Source: Bradyrhizobium sp. dw_411
GTDB lineage: Bacteria > Pseudomonadota > Alphaproteobacteria > Rhizobiales > Xanthobacteraceae
Length of the DNA stretch: 64,000 nucleotides
Assembly (NCBI RefSeq): GCF_018449695.1
Contig: NZ_JAAVUY010000004.1
Span: 310,001 to 374,000, forward strand
Reading direction: 5' to 3'
Under the pieces are notes generated by a model. The model saw only the letters and a program-made list of their open reading frames with translations. It made no database searches and was not told the DNA's origin. How positions within the stretch are numbered: the first letter of the stretch is position 1; each line of letters begins with the position of its first letter. This document shows positions 32,564 through 40,612 of this stretch, piece by piece. A program made the translations under genes and the position numbers.

Positions 32564-33544
32564 ATGACGTCACGCCGCCTGCTCCTGAAGGGAGCGCTGC
32601 TCACCGGTGCGTTTGCATATTTCACGATATGCGCGCCCATCGCCAACGCCGCCGACGCGCTCAAAGTCGGCATTCTGATTCCGGGATCGAAGTCCGACAA
32701 GGGCTGGATGGAGTCGTCCTACGATGGCTTGACCGCCGCACAGAAAAAATACGGCGACAAGATCCAGGTCCAGATGATCGAGAACATCAACTACGCCGAC
32801 ATGGACCAGGCACTGACGAATCTCGCCGGCAAGAACGATCTGGTGATCGGCGTCGGTGGCCAGACCCAGGCGTCGGTGTACAAGATCGCGAAGCGTTTCC
32901 CGAAAGTCCACTTCTCGATCGTCGGCGGTAATGAGGGCGAAAGCGCGCCCAACGTCGCCGGATACGACGTCAAGCAGGCCGAGATCGCCTATGTCGCGGG
33001 CGTCGCGGCGGCGATGCTGTCGAAGAACGGTGCCATCAGCTATGTCGGCGGTCTCGAAATCCCCTCGATCGTCAATGCCGGCAAGGAATTCGGCAAGGGC
33101 GCGAAGTCCGTCAACGCCAATATCAAGTACTTCGAAAACTACACCGGCGATTTCGATGACGTTGCCAAGGCCAAGGAAGCGACGCTCGCCGCAATCGCCC
33201 AGGGCGCCGACATCCACTATCACATCCTGAATCTCGGCCTGCGCGGCATGGAACAGGCCGCCAAGGAAAAAGGCACCCACATCATCGGCAGCTATACCGA
33301 TCGTTGTGGCAGCGATCCGCTCTATGTCGCCTACTCCATCACCGGCACCGGCTATCAGGTACAGTATGCGATCGACGAAGCGGTCAAGGGCACGTGGAAA
33401 GCCGGTTACAAGGAGTTCGGCCTGAAGATGGGTCCGGAAGCCTCCGGTATGGTGATCTGCGGCGGAACCCCCGAGCAAAAAGCCAAGCTCGATGCCGTCA
33501 TGAAGGATATCATGTCCGGCAAGATCACCGTGCTCAAGGGCTGA
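32564..33544 (+). CDS. BMP-family substrate-binding protein of an ABC importer
   Basis: 326 aa. N-terminal export signal with a twin-Arg start (SRRLLLKGALL) ending near ANAAD. The BMP/Med fold shows VGILIPGSKSDKGW, YDGLTAAQ, NDLVIGVGGQTQ, FPKVHFSIVGG and YDVKQAEIAYVAGVAAAM. Relatives bind purine nucleosides or other N-ring compounds. First gene of a four-gene operon led by a sigma-54 promoter, so uptake is probably tied to nitrogen limitation. Exact ligand unknown. Confidence 0.93.
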   Translation: MTSRRLLLKGALLTGAFAYFTICAPIANAADALKVGILIPGSKSDKGWMESSYDGLTAAQKKYGDKIQVQMIENINYADMDQALTNLAGKNDLVIGVGGQTQASVYKIAKRFPKVHFSIVGGNEGESAPNVAGYDVKQAEIAYVAGVAAAMLSKNGAISYVGGLEIPSIVNAGKEFGKGAKSVNANIKYFENYTGDFDDVAKAKEATLAAIAQGADIHYHILNLGLRGMEQAAKEKGTHIIGSYTDRCGSDPLYVAYSITGTGYQVQYAIDEAVKGTWKAGYKEFGLKMGPEASGMVICGGTPEQKAKLDAVMKDIMSGKITVLKG

Positions 33545-33568
33545 AGTCGCAAGCCGGAATATCAAGCG

Positions 33569-35158
33569 ATGAATATGGCGTCCGCACCGGCGGAGATCGT
33601 GGCCGAACCGCTTCTGTCGCTCTCGGCGATCACGAAGCGGTTCGGCAACTTCACGGCCTTGTCGGACGTCTCGCTGGATATACGCCCCGGCGAAATTCAC
33701 TGCATTCTCGGCGAGAACGGCGCCGGGAAATCCACTCTGTGCAATCTCATCTTCGGCGTCCACCGGCCGGATGGCGGCAGCATGCGCTATCGCGGCGCGA
33801 GCTTTCAACCGTCGGGCCCGGCGGATTCACTCGCTCAGGGCATCGCGATGGTGCACCAGCATTTCAGCCTGGTGCCCGACATGAGCGTGGTCGATAACGT
33901 TCTGCTCGGACGGCAGCGCGGTCTTCTCAACCGCGCCGAATGCGCCCGGCAACTCGAGAAGCTTGCCGTCGATTACGGCCTGCCGCTAGACCCCTTTGCC
34001 AAGATCGAGGATTTGTCGGTCGGTGAGCGGCAGCGCGTCGAAATCGTCAAATGCCTGATCCGCGATCCCTCGCTGTTCGTGCTGGACGAGCCGACAGCAG
34101 TGCTGCTGCCCGACGAGATCGCAGCACTGTTGGACGTCTGCCATCGCGTCGCTTCCAGCGGACGCGCGGTCGTGCTGGTGACGCACAAGCTTGCCGAAAT
34201 CAAGAAAATCGCGGACCGGGTCACGGTGCTGCGCGGCGGACGTGTGGTCGCGACCTCGGACAAACCCGCAGCCGAGATCGACGCGCTGGTCCGCGCCATG
34301 ATCCAGGGCAATGTCGATACGCTGGATCAGTCGGCCGCCTCCATCCTTGGCCTCGAGCCGGTCAAACACATCGGCCACGGTACAGAAAACGACAACACTC
34401 CCAAGACAAAGGTCGAGGCGCTGCAGATCGATGGCCTCACCGTCAGGGATTATCAGGGCGTCACGCGGCTCGATAATTTCACGCTGACGGTGGACCGGGG
34501 CGAGATCGTCGGCGTCGCCGGCGTTGAAGGCAATGGGCAGAGCGAACTCACCGCGGTGCTCGCGGGCATGATGACGCCGTCGGAGGGCAAGATTTATCTC
34601 GGCGACATCAACCTTACAGCAAAATCGCCGAAGGAAATCACCGCCGCCGGGGTCGGAATCGTCCCGGAAGACCGCCACGCCGTCGGCTGCGTGACCGGAA
34701 TGAGTCTGGCCGAAAATATCTATCTCAACCGGCTCGATGAATTCACGCGCTTCGGCTTTCTCCAACGCTCGGCGCTGGAACGCGAAGCGGCCGCGCTGAT
34801 GCAGCGGTTCGACGTTCGCGCCCGCGGACCCGGCGCGCTGTTTTCCAGCCTGTCCGGCGGCAATCAGCAGAAGGCCGTGCTGGCGCGGGAAATCACCCTG
34901 CCCAACCTGACTTGCCTCGTCGCGGCCCAGCCGACGCGAGGGCTCGACGTCGGCGCGGTCGCCGCAGTCTATAGCCACATCCGCGCCGCCTGCGAACGCG
35001 GTGTGGCCATTCTTCTGGTTTCCTCCGAACTCGACGAATTGCTCACGGTGGCAGATCGTATCGTCGTGCTTTACCGGGGCCGGATCATGGGATCTTGTGT
35101 GGCCGATCCTGATCGGCGCGAAGCGATCGGCGCGATGATGGCGGGGCAGCCGCAATGA
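33569..35158 (+). CDS. Double-ATPase subunit of a BMP-type ABC importer
   Basis: 529 aa with two ABC domains. NBD1 (about 10-240): GENGAGKST, LSVGERQRVEIVK signature, VLDEPTAVL. NBD2 (about 285-520): EGNGQSE in place of a full Walker A, LSGGNQQKAVLAR, and VAAQPTRGLDVGA, in which the Walker B acidic pair is lost. That loss is usual for this family, where NBD1 is the main ATPase. Encoded 24 bp after the binding protein and overlapping the first permease by 4 bp. Confidence 0.94.
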   Translation: MNMASAPAEIVAEPLLSLSAITKRFGNFTALSDVSLDIRPGEIHCILGENGAGKSTLCNLIFGVHRPDGGSMRYRGASFQPSGPADSLAQGIAMVHQHFSLVPDMSVVDNVLLGRQRGLLNRAECARQLEKLAVDYGLPLDPFAKIEDLSVGERQRVEIVKCLIRDPSLFVLDEPTAVLLPDEIAALLDVCHRVASSGRAVVLVTHKLAEIKKIADRVTVLRGGRVVATSDKPAAEIDALVRAMIQGNVDTLDQSAASILGLEPVKHIGHGTENDNTPKTKVEALQIDGLTVRDYQGVTRLDNFTLTVDRGEIVGVAGVEGNGQSELTAVLAGMMTPSEGKIYLGDINLTAKSPKEITAAGVGIVPEDRHAVGCVTGMSLAENIYLNRLDEFTRFGFLQRSALEREAAALMQRFDVRARGPGALFSSLSGGNQQKAVLAREITLPNLTCLVAAQPTRGLDVGAVAAVYSHIRAACERGVAILLVSSELDELLTVADRIVVLYRGRIMGSCVADPDRREAIGAMMAGQPQ

Positions 35159-36258
35159 CGACAACAGATCAACAACCCTCGTCGGCGGCCAAACTCACAT
35201 CCAAGTTCGGTTTCGCCGCGCGACCCGCGTTGCTGGTGCCGGTGCTGGCGGTGGCGTTTGCCGCCCTCGTTGGCCTCGCTTTGATCGCTGCGATCGGCGT
35301 ATCGGTGCCGAATGCGCTCGCGGCCTTTATCGACGGCACGCTCGGTTCGCCCTATGCCATCGCAGCCTCGATCAACCGCAGCACGGTGTTCGCGCTGGTC
35401 GGGTTTGGCTTTGTGCTCGCCAACCGCGCCAACCTGACCAATGTAGGCGGCGAAGGACAGATCGCGGTCGGCGGCATCGCGGCGACGGCGGTGGCGCTTT
35501 ACGGCCATGTCGATGGCTTGCCGCTTGGGCTCGCGTTCATCTTGCCGATGCTGGCCGCAATCATCGCCGGCGCGCTGTGGGGCGCGCTCGCGGCTGTGCT
35601 CAAGGTCAAATCCGGGACCAACGAGGTGATCAGCACCTTGCTGCTGTCGTTCATCGGAGTCTGGCTGCTCTATTGGTGCGTGCAATCCCCGGCCCTTTTG
35701 CGCAAGCCGATGACGAGTTCGGCGACTCTTCCAGAGTCGCTCGAAATTCCCGACGAGACCAAGCTTCCGTTGTTGACCGGCGATTATTCCTTTCCGCTGC
35801 ACATCGGACTTCCGCTCACCATTATCCTTGCGATTGTCGTCGCCGTGCTGCTGTCGAAGACCGTGCTCGGCTTGCGGCTTCGTGCCGTCGGCCTCAATCC
35901 GGTGGCCTCGAACAGGGCTGGCATTTCCTACACGCGAACGGTGATCTTCGCGCTCGCGATGGCGGGGGCGCTGGGAGGTCTCGCCGGCGCGCTGATGCTG
36001 CAGGGCGAGCAATACACGCTGAAAGACGGCTTCTCATCGGGATACGGGTTTGACGGTCTCGTCGCCGGGCTGTTGTCGCGCGGTTCGGTTACCGGCGTCA
36101 TCGCGGCCTCCTTGCTGTTCGGATTCATGCGCTCCGGCGGCATCAATATGGAAATGGTGGCCGCTGTCCCGACCGCGCTGGTCGTGGTCATTCAGGGGCT
36201 GATCGTGATCACGCTGGCAGGTGCAACGCTGTTCATCGAACGATGGGAGCGGAAATGA
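35155..36258 (+). CDS. ABC importer permease 1 (BMP type)
   Basis: 367 aa, about ten transmembrane helices, in the RbsC/BMP permease family (GFGFVLANRANLTNVGGEGQ; GTNEVISTLLLSFIG; RAVGLNPVASNRAGI, the coupling loop). Overlaps the ATPase gene by 4 bp and the next permease by 16 bp. It forms the heterodimeric channel with the product of 36243-37172. Confidence 0.93.
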   Translation: MTTTDQQPSSAAKLTSKFGFAARPALLVPVLAVAFAALVGLALIAAIGVSVPNALAAFIDGTLGSPYAIAASINRSTVFALVGFGFVLANRANLTNVGGEGQIAVGGIAATAVALYGHVDGLPLGLAFILPMLAAIIAGALWGALAAVLKVKSGTNEVISTLLLSFIGVWLLYWCVQSPALLRKPMTSSATLPESLEIPDETKLPLLTGDYSFPLHIGLPLTIILAIVVAVLLSKTVLGLRLRAVGLNPVASNRAGISYTRTVIFALAMAGALGGLAGALMLQGEQYTLKDGFSSGYGFDGLVAGLLSRGSVTGVIAASLLFGFMRSGGINMEMVAAVPTALVVVIQGLIVITLAGATLFIERWERK

Positions 36259-37172
36259 CCTGGGAGCTCTTCGCCGTCTTCCTCGGCTCGTCCATTCGCC
36301 TCGCGACGCCGCTATTGCTCGCCGGAATCGGCGAGATGGTGAGCGAGCGTGCCGGCGTCCTCAACATGAGCATTGAGGGCATGATGCTCACGGCGGCATT
36401 CGCCGCGGCGGTGGGATCATGGGCGACCGGCGATCCGATGCTTGGCCTCCTGATCGGTATTATCGCGGTTCAGCCCATCGCGCTGCTGCAGGCTGTGCTG
36501 AGCAACACGCTGCGCGCCAACCAGATCGTTTCGGGGATCGGCATCAACATCCTGGTATTGGGGGCGACCACGCTGGCCTATCGCGAGATTTTCGGCGCGC
36601 GCTCCCGCGCTGAAATTCCAGGCCTCGCCAAGATCAAGCCGCCTCTGCTGGGAGACATTCCGGTGATCGGTTCTGCCGTGTTCGAACAGGTATGGCTGCT
36701 CTATGCAGGCATCGCGCTGATCGTGGCAACCGCGCTGGTGCTGCGCTACACGTCAATCGGCATCGCCATCCAGGCCGCGGGCGCCGAACCCAAGGCCGTC
36801 GATAAATCAGGTCTTTCCGTGACCCGTATTCGCTACGGCTGCGTCCTGTTCGCCGGGTTCATGGCCTCGCTGTCCGGCGCTTTTCTGTCGATCGGCGACA
36901 TCCATACGTTTACCGAGGGCATGACCAGGGGCGCCGGGTATCTCGCCATCGCCTCGGTAATCTTCGGTAAATGGAGAATCGGCGGCACTGTGTTCGCGTC
37001 GCTGCTGTTCGGCGCAGCAACGGCCCTGCAATTCCAATTGCCGGCGCTCGGGATTGCCGTTCCGAACGCCTTACTGATTATGCTGCCCTACCTGCTGGCG
37101 CTGCTGGCGGTCGGCGGGCTGGTCGGCCGTCAACTCGCGCCCGCAACCCTGGGCGAACCGTACCGCCGGTAG
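36243..37172 (+). CDS. ABC importer permease 2 (BMP type)
   Basis: 309 aa, eight to nine transmembrane helices. Family features are ERAGVLNMSIEGMML, NQIVSGIGINILVLG and QAAGAEPKAVDKSGLSVTRIRYG. Last gene of the importer operon; its start overlaps permease 1 by 16 bp. A palindromic repeat follows 21 bp after the stop. Confidence 0.93.
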   Translation: MGAEMTWELFAVFLGSSIRLATPLLLAGIGEMVSERAGVLNMSIEGMMLTAAFAAAVGSWATGDPMLGLLIGIIAVQPIALLQAVLSNTLRANQIVSGIGINILVLGATTLAYREIFGARSRAEIPGLAKIKPPLLGDIPVIGSAVFEQVWLLYAGIALIVATALVLRYTSIGIAIQAAGAEPKAVDKSGLSVTRIRYGCVLFAGFMASLSGAFLSIGDIHTFTEGMTRGAGYLAIASVIFGKWRIGGTVFASLLFGAATALQFQLPALGIAVPNALLIMLPYLLALLAVGGLVGRQLAPATLGEPYRR

Positions 37173-37193
37173 TCATTCGCATCAGAGCCTTAT

Positions 37194-37286
37194 CGGTTCT
37201 GATTGAATCAGAACCGGGCTCTGAACTTTCGTTTTGACGCGTTTTCTTCACGCGAACCGGTATCCACTTCGCTCGAAAACGCTCTG
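37194..37286. repeat. Palindrome plus GACGCGTTTTCTTCACGCG repeat, copy 2
   Basis: CGGTTCTGATT/AATCAGAACCG (37194-37216) is a perfect 11-bp inverted repeat with a 1-nt loop. 37232-37283 nearly repeats 11954-12004. The block lies between the importer operon and the convergent ICRGC gene and could act as a bidirectional end. Confidence 0.75.
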
Positions 37287-37300
37287 GTGGACCGGCCCGC

Positions 37301-37552
37301 TCAGCAGCCGCGGCAGATGCTTTTGATCGACTTGTCGAGCGCGGCATCCTCGCGATTGGCCGCACTGTTCGGGTCGCTGAGGTTTTTCTCGTTCGGCACC
37401 TGATCGGCGCGCGGCTGGCGGTGTCCGACCGGCGCCGGTAAGGGACCGCCCTGTCTCGACGATGCCCCGTTGGGCTGGTTTCCGGTCTGCGCGATCGCCG
37501 CAGGGCTGGCCGCCAGGGCCAGCAGTGTCATCGTCATCAACAATTTTCGCAT
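37301..37552 (-). CDS. Small secreted protein ending in ICRGC (second copy)
   Basis: 83 aa. Signal peptide to about residue 21 (ASPAAIAQT), a Gly/Pro/Gln-rich middle, and a C-terminal helix DAALDKSIKSICRGC. The end matches the protein at 21678-21947 (DPN...ED...K-x-ICRGC); the rest differs. The two cysteines of the tail are the only ones in the mature protein, suggesting a metal, thiol or covalent anchoring role. Function unknown. Confidence 0.72.
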   Translation of the reverse strand: MRKLLMTMTLLALAASPAAIAQTGNQPNGASSRQGGPLPAPVGHRQPRADQVPNEKNLSDPNSAANREDAALDKSIKSICRGC

Positions 37553-37618
37553 CTTGCTTCTCCCGTCGCAGAGAAATGCATCTCATCCGATCATCCGTCA
37601 ATGATGCCTTCGCGGCAA

Positions 37619-38770
37619 TCAAGATTTCGGCGGATAAAGGTGCACGTCACCACAATAATCGACGACACGATAGCGGGTTTCCGCGTCATGATCACCTTCC
37701 TGGGAGAAAGAATTTGCCTGAAAGGAAGAATCTGTCCGGGAAAAAGAATTCAAATTTGAAGAAGAATCATCCCTCGACAGGTAATTCGGGCCGACCGGCG
37801 CCTTGCCATGGCCACCGGGGATATCGATCACGTAATCCGGCTGACACAATCCGGACACGCTTCCCCGCAATTCCCGCATCACTTGCTGGCCGTGCTCCAG
37901 CGTCGTTCGCAGATGCGAAGTGCCGGGCGCGAGATCGCCGTGGTGCAGATAATAAGGTTTGATCCGGCATTCGACCAAGCCGCGCATCAGCGCTTCCAGC
38001 GTCGCGGCATCATCATTGACGCCGCGCAGCAGCACCGACTGGCTCACCATCGGAATCCCGGCATCAATCATGGCGGCGCAGGCCGCGCGGGCCTTGGCCG
38101 TCAATTCCCTGACATGATTGGCATGCAACGCGACCCACGTGGTCGCACCGTCGATCTTCAGTGCCGATACCATCTCACGCGTGATCCGCGCGGGGTCGGC
38201 GACTGGCACACGCGTATGAATCCGGATGATCCTGACATGATCGATCGCAGCCAGATCCGTCATCACCTCGGCGAGCCGGCGCGGCGACAGCATCAGGGGG
38301 TCGCCACCGGTCAGGATGACCTCCCAGATTTCCTTATGGGCGCGGATATAATCGAGCGCGCCGTCGTAAGCCGGCTGCGGCAACGCGTTCGCCTTGCCCG
38401 GCCCGACCATTTCGCGCCGGAAACAAAACCGGCAATACACCGCGCAGACATGCACCAGCTTGAACAGCACCCGGTCGGGATAGCGATGCACGATGCCGGC
38501 GACCGGCGAATGCACGTGATCGCCGATCGGATCGGCGCTCTCGCCGTCGCGGCTGATCAATTCCGCGGCGCTCGGAATGAATTGCCGCGCGATCGGATCG
38601 TCGGGGTCCTCAGTATCGATCAGCGCCGCCATGTCGGCCGTGACGGCGACCGCGTAGCGCGCCGCAACTCTTTCCAGATCGGGCAGATCGGCGGCAGGCG
38701 CCAGGCCGCGCGCGACCAGATCGCTTGGCGTGCGCAGCGTTGCAGCCGAGGCGAGATTGATTTTGCTCAT
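37619..38770 (-). CDS. epmB: EF-P (R)-beta-lysine pathway aminomutase, KamA family
   Basis: 383 aa. Radical-SAM/PLP lysine 2,3-aminomutase-like protein: HVCAVYCRFCFRREMVG holds CxxxCxxC, followed by ILTGGDPLML, RIIRIHTRVPV, and YYLHHGDLAPGTSHLRT with the family HxDL motif. It converts lysine to (R)-beta-lysine for EF-P. Residues about 328-364 are an odd Ser/Asn/Phe/Asp-rich insertion with internal repeats, between GPNYLS and RVVDYCGD. The stop lies just after HLYPPKS, so the frame is intact. Overlaps epmA by 4 bp. Confidence 0.92.
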   Translation of the reverse strand: MSKINLASAATLRTPSDLVARGLAPAADLPDLERVAARYAVAVTADMAALIDTEDPDDPIARQFIPSAAELISRDGESADPIGDHVHSPVAGIVHRYPDRVLFKLVHVCAVYCRFCFRREMVGPGKANALPQPAYDGALDYIRAHKEIWEVILTGGDPLMLSPRRLAEVMTDLAAIDHVRIIRIHTRVPVADPARITREMVSALKIDGATTWVALHANHVRELTAKARAACAAMIDAGIPMVSQSVLLRGVNDDAATLEALMRGLVECRIKPYYLHHGDLAPGTSHLRTTLEHGQQVMRELRGSVSGLCQPDYVIDIPGGHGKAPVGPNYLSRDDSSSNLNSFSRTDSSFQANSFSQEGDHDAETRYRVVDYCGDVHLYPPKS

Positions 38771-39822
38771 GCGTCACCCGCCGGCGGCGTCCATACCACC
38801 TGATCGATTTTCAACGCACCGCTCGCCAGCATCACCAGCCGATCGAATCCGAGCGCGACGCCGCTGGCGGCCGGCATCTGGCCGACCGCATCGAGAAAAT
38901 CCTCGTCGAGTGGATAGCGCTCGCCGTAACGTCTTTGTTTTTCGTCCATCGCCTGCGTGAAGCGGCGGCGCTGCTCCGGTGCGTCGGTCAATTCGCCAAA
39001 TCCGTTGGCGAGTTCGACGCCGCAGGCATAAATCTCGAAGCGCTCGGCAACGCGCGGATCGGACGCCTTGGCGCGCGCCAGCGCCGCTTCGGGAACCGGA
39101 TATTCAAACAGCACGGTCAGACGTCCCTGCCCCAGATTGGGCTCGATATGCTCGACCAGCACCTTGCTGAAGATATCGGACCAGGTGTCATCGTCCGATA
39201 TCCGAATTTTTTGTTTCGCCGCATCGGCCAGACGCGCGCGATCGCCCTCGCCGTCCCTGATGGTCGCGAGCAGGTCGATGCCGGCAAAGCGTTCGAACGC
39301 CGCCGCCACCGTCAACAGCTCCGGCTCGGCGAAGGGATCGGCGATCCGTCCGCGAAACGAAAATTGTCCGATGCCGGTCGCCTGCGCCGCATGGGCTATA
39401 ATTACGACGCAATCGGCCATCACGGCGCCGTAGGTCGCCTCCGCGCGGTACCATTCCAGCATGGTGAATTCCGGCAGGTGCAAAGTGCCGCGCTCGCGGT
39501 CGCGAAACACCCGCGCGAACTCAAAGATCTTCGGCTCGCCGGCGGCCAGCAATTTCTTGCAGGCGAATTCCGGCGAGGTGCGCAAATAGCGTGTCACGCG
39601 GGTGCCGTCCGGACCGGCCAGCTCGGTCCGCGGTGCATGCAGATGGGTCTCATTGCCCGGCGAAACCTGCAGAATCGCGGTCTCGACTTCGGTAAAGCCC
39701 TGTTCGTCGAACCAGGCGCGCACCGCCTTGCCGATAGCGTTCCGCGCCAGCAAGAACGGCCTGGAATCGGCATGCCGCGAGGCCGACCACCACGGCGAAA
39801 CCGGATCGTTTTCGGCGGTCAA
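38767..39822 (-). CDS. epmA: EF-P beta-lysyltransferase (LysRS-like)
   Basis: 351 aa. Class II aminoacyl-tRNA-synthetase core without an anticodon domain, as in EpmA/GenX: motif 2 region FRDRERGTLHLPEFTMLEWYRA in segments, and motif 3 GVALGFDRLVML. ETAILQVSPGNETHL is the EpmA version of motif 1. It joins beta-lysine to the conserved lysine of EF-P. Co-oriented with epmB (4-bp overlap) and divergent from efp, so the whole module sits together. Confidence 0.94.
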   Translation of the reverse strand: MTAENDPVSPWWSASRHADSRPFLLARNAIGKAVRAWFDEQGFTEVETAILQVSPGNETHLHAPRTELAGPDGTRVTRYLRTSPEFACKKLLAAGEPKIFEFARVFRDRERGTLHLPEFTMLEWYRAEATYGAVMADCVVIIAHAAQATGIGQFSFRGRIADPFAEPELLTVAAAFERFAGIDLLATIRDGEGDRARLADAAKQKIRISDDDTWSDIFSKVLVEHIEPNLGQGRLTVLFEYPVPEAALARAKASDPRVAERFEIYACGVELANGFGELTDAPEQRRRFTQAMDEKQRRYGERYPLDEDFLDAVGQMPAASGVALGFDRLVMLASGALKIDQVVWTPPAGDA

Positions 39823-40014
39823 CGAAACACCCCATAAATGGCCGGTTTTAAGGGAGACCAGGCAGGTATTTGCCGCAAATCGTGCCGTATCCTTACAGCG
39901 GCAGCACTAGCTTCCACCGGCAAAATCAGTATGTTGCAGCCCGAAACCGCCTCTGAGGCCTCGGGACGCCCTTGTCCGGACGGGTCCCGGGCCAGAATAT
40001 CAGGAAACACAGCT

Positions 40015-40581
40015 TTGAAAGTCATCGCCAGTTCTATTCGCAAGGGCAACGTCATTGAGCAAGACGGCAAGCTTTACGTGGTTCTGACCGCCGAGAACAT
40101 CCACCCCGGCAAGGGAACCCCGGTCAGCCAGATCGAAATGCGCCGAATCAGCGACGGCGTGAAGATCTCCGAGCGCTACAAGACCACCGACCAGGTCGAG
40201 AAAGCGACGATCGAGGACCAGAATTTCAACTACCTCTACAAAGACGCCGACGGCTTCCACTTCATGAACAATGACAATTACGATCAGGTCCAGGTGCCCG
40301 AGGACATCATCGGCTCGGCCGCGCCCTATCTGCAGGAAAACATGACGGTCAAGCTGTCGCTGCACGGCCTCGTGCCGGTCGCGATCCAGATGCCGCAACG
40401 CGCGACCCTGGAAGTGGTGGAAACCGAACCGGTCACCAAGGGCCAGACTGCGTCGTCGTCGTACAAGCCGGCGATCCTGTCCAACGGCGTTCGCACCAAC
40501 GTGCCGCCGCATGTCGGCACGGGAACGCGGATCGTGGTGATGACCGAAGACGGCTCTTACGTCGAACGCGCCAAGGACTAG
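40015..40581 (+). CDS. efp: Translation elongation factor P
   Basis: 188 aa from a TTG at 40015, giving the usual EF-P length; AGGAAA lies 8 nt before it. KOW-like domain I has [13 protein letters not shown], in which Lys33 is the expected modification site. Two OB domains follow, with [15 protein letters not shown] [11 protein letters not shown] and [16 protein letters not shown]. It relieves ribosome stalling at polyproline. A hairpin (39962-39988, CGGGA/TCCCG with inner CCC/GGG) lies just upstream of the start. The facing epmA-epmB pair supplies its modification. Confidence 0.96.
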   Translation: MKVIASSIRKGNVIEQDGKLYVVLTAENIHPGKGTPVSQIEMRRISDGVKISERYKTTDQVEKATIEDQNFNYLYKDADGFHFMNNDNYDQVQVPEDIIGSAAPYLQENMTVKLSLHGLVPVAIQMPQRATLEVVETEPVTKGQTASSSYKPAILSNGVRTNVPPHVGTGTRIVVMTEDGSYVERAKD

Positions 40582-40612
40582 GAAGCGCGCATCGGCGCCG
40601 GGGGGCGGATCA

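Noticed and set aside
32570..35164. Two long minus-strand frames opposite the ABC importer
   Set aside because: Shadows of the binding-protein and ATPase genes.
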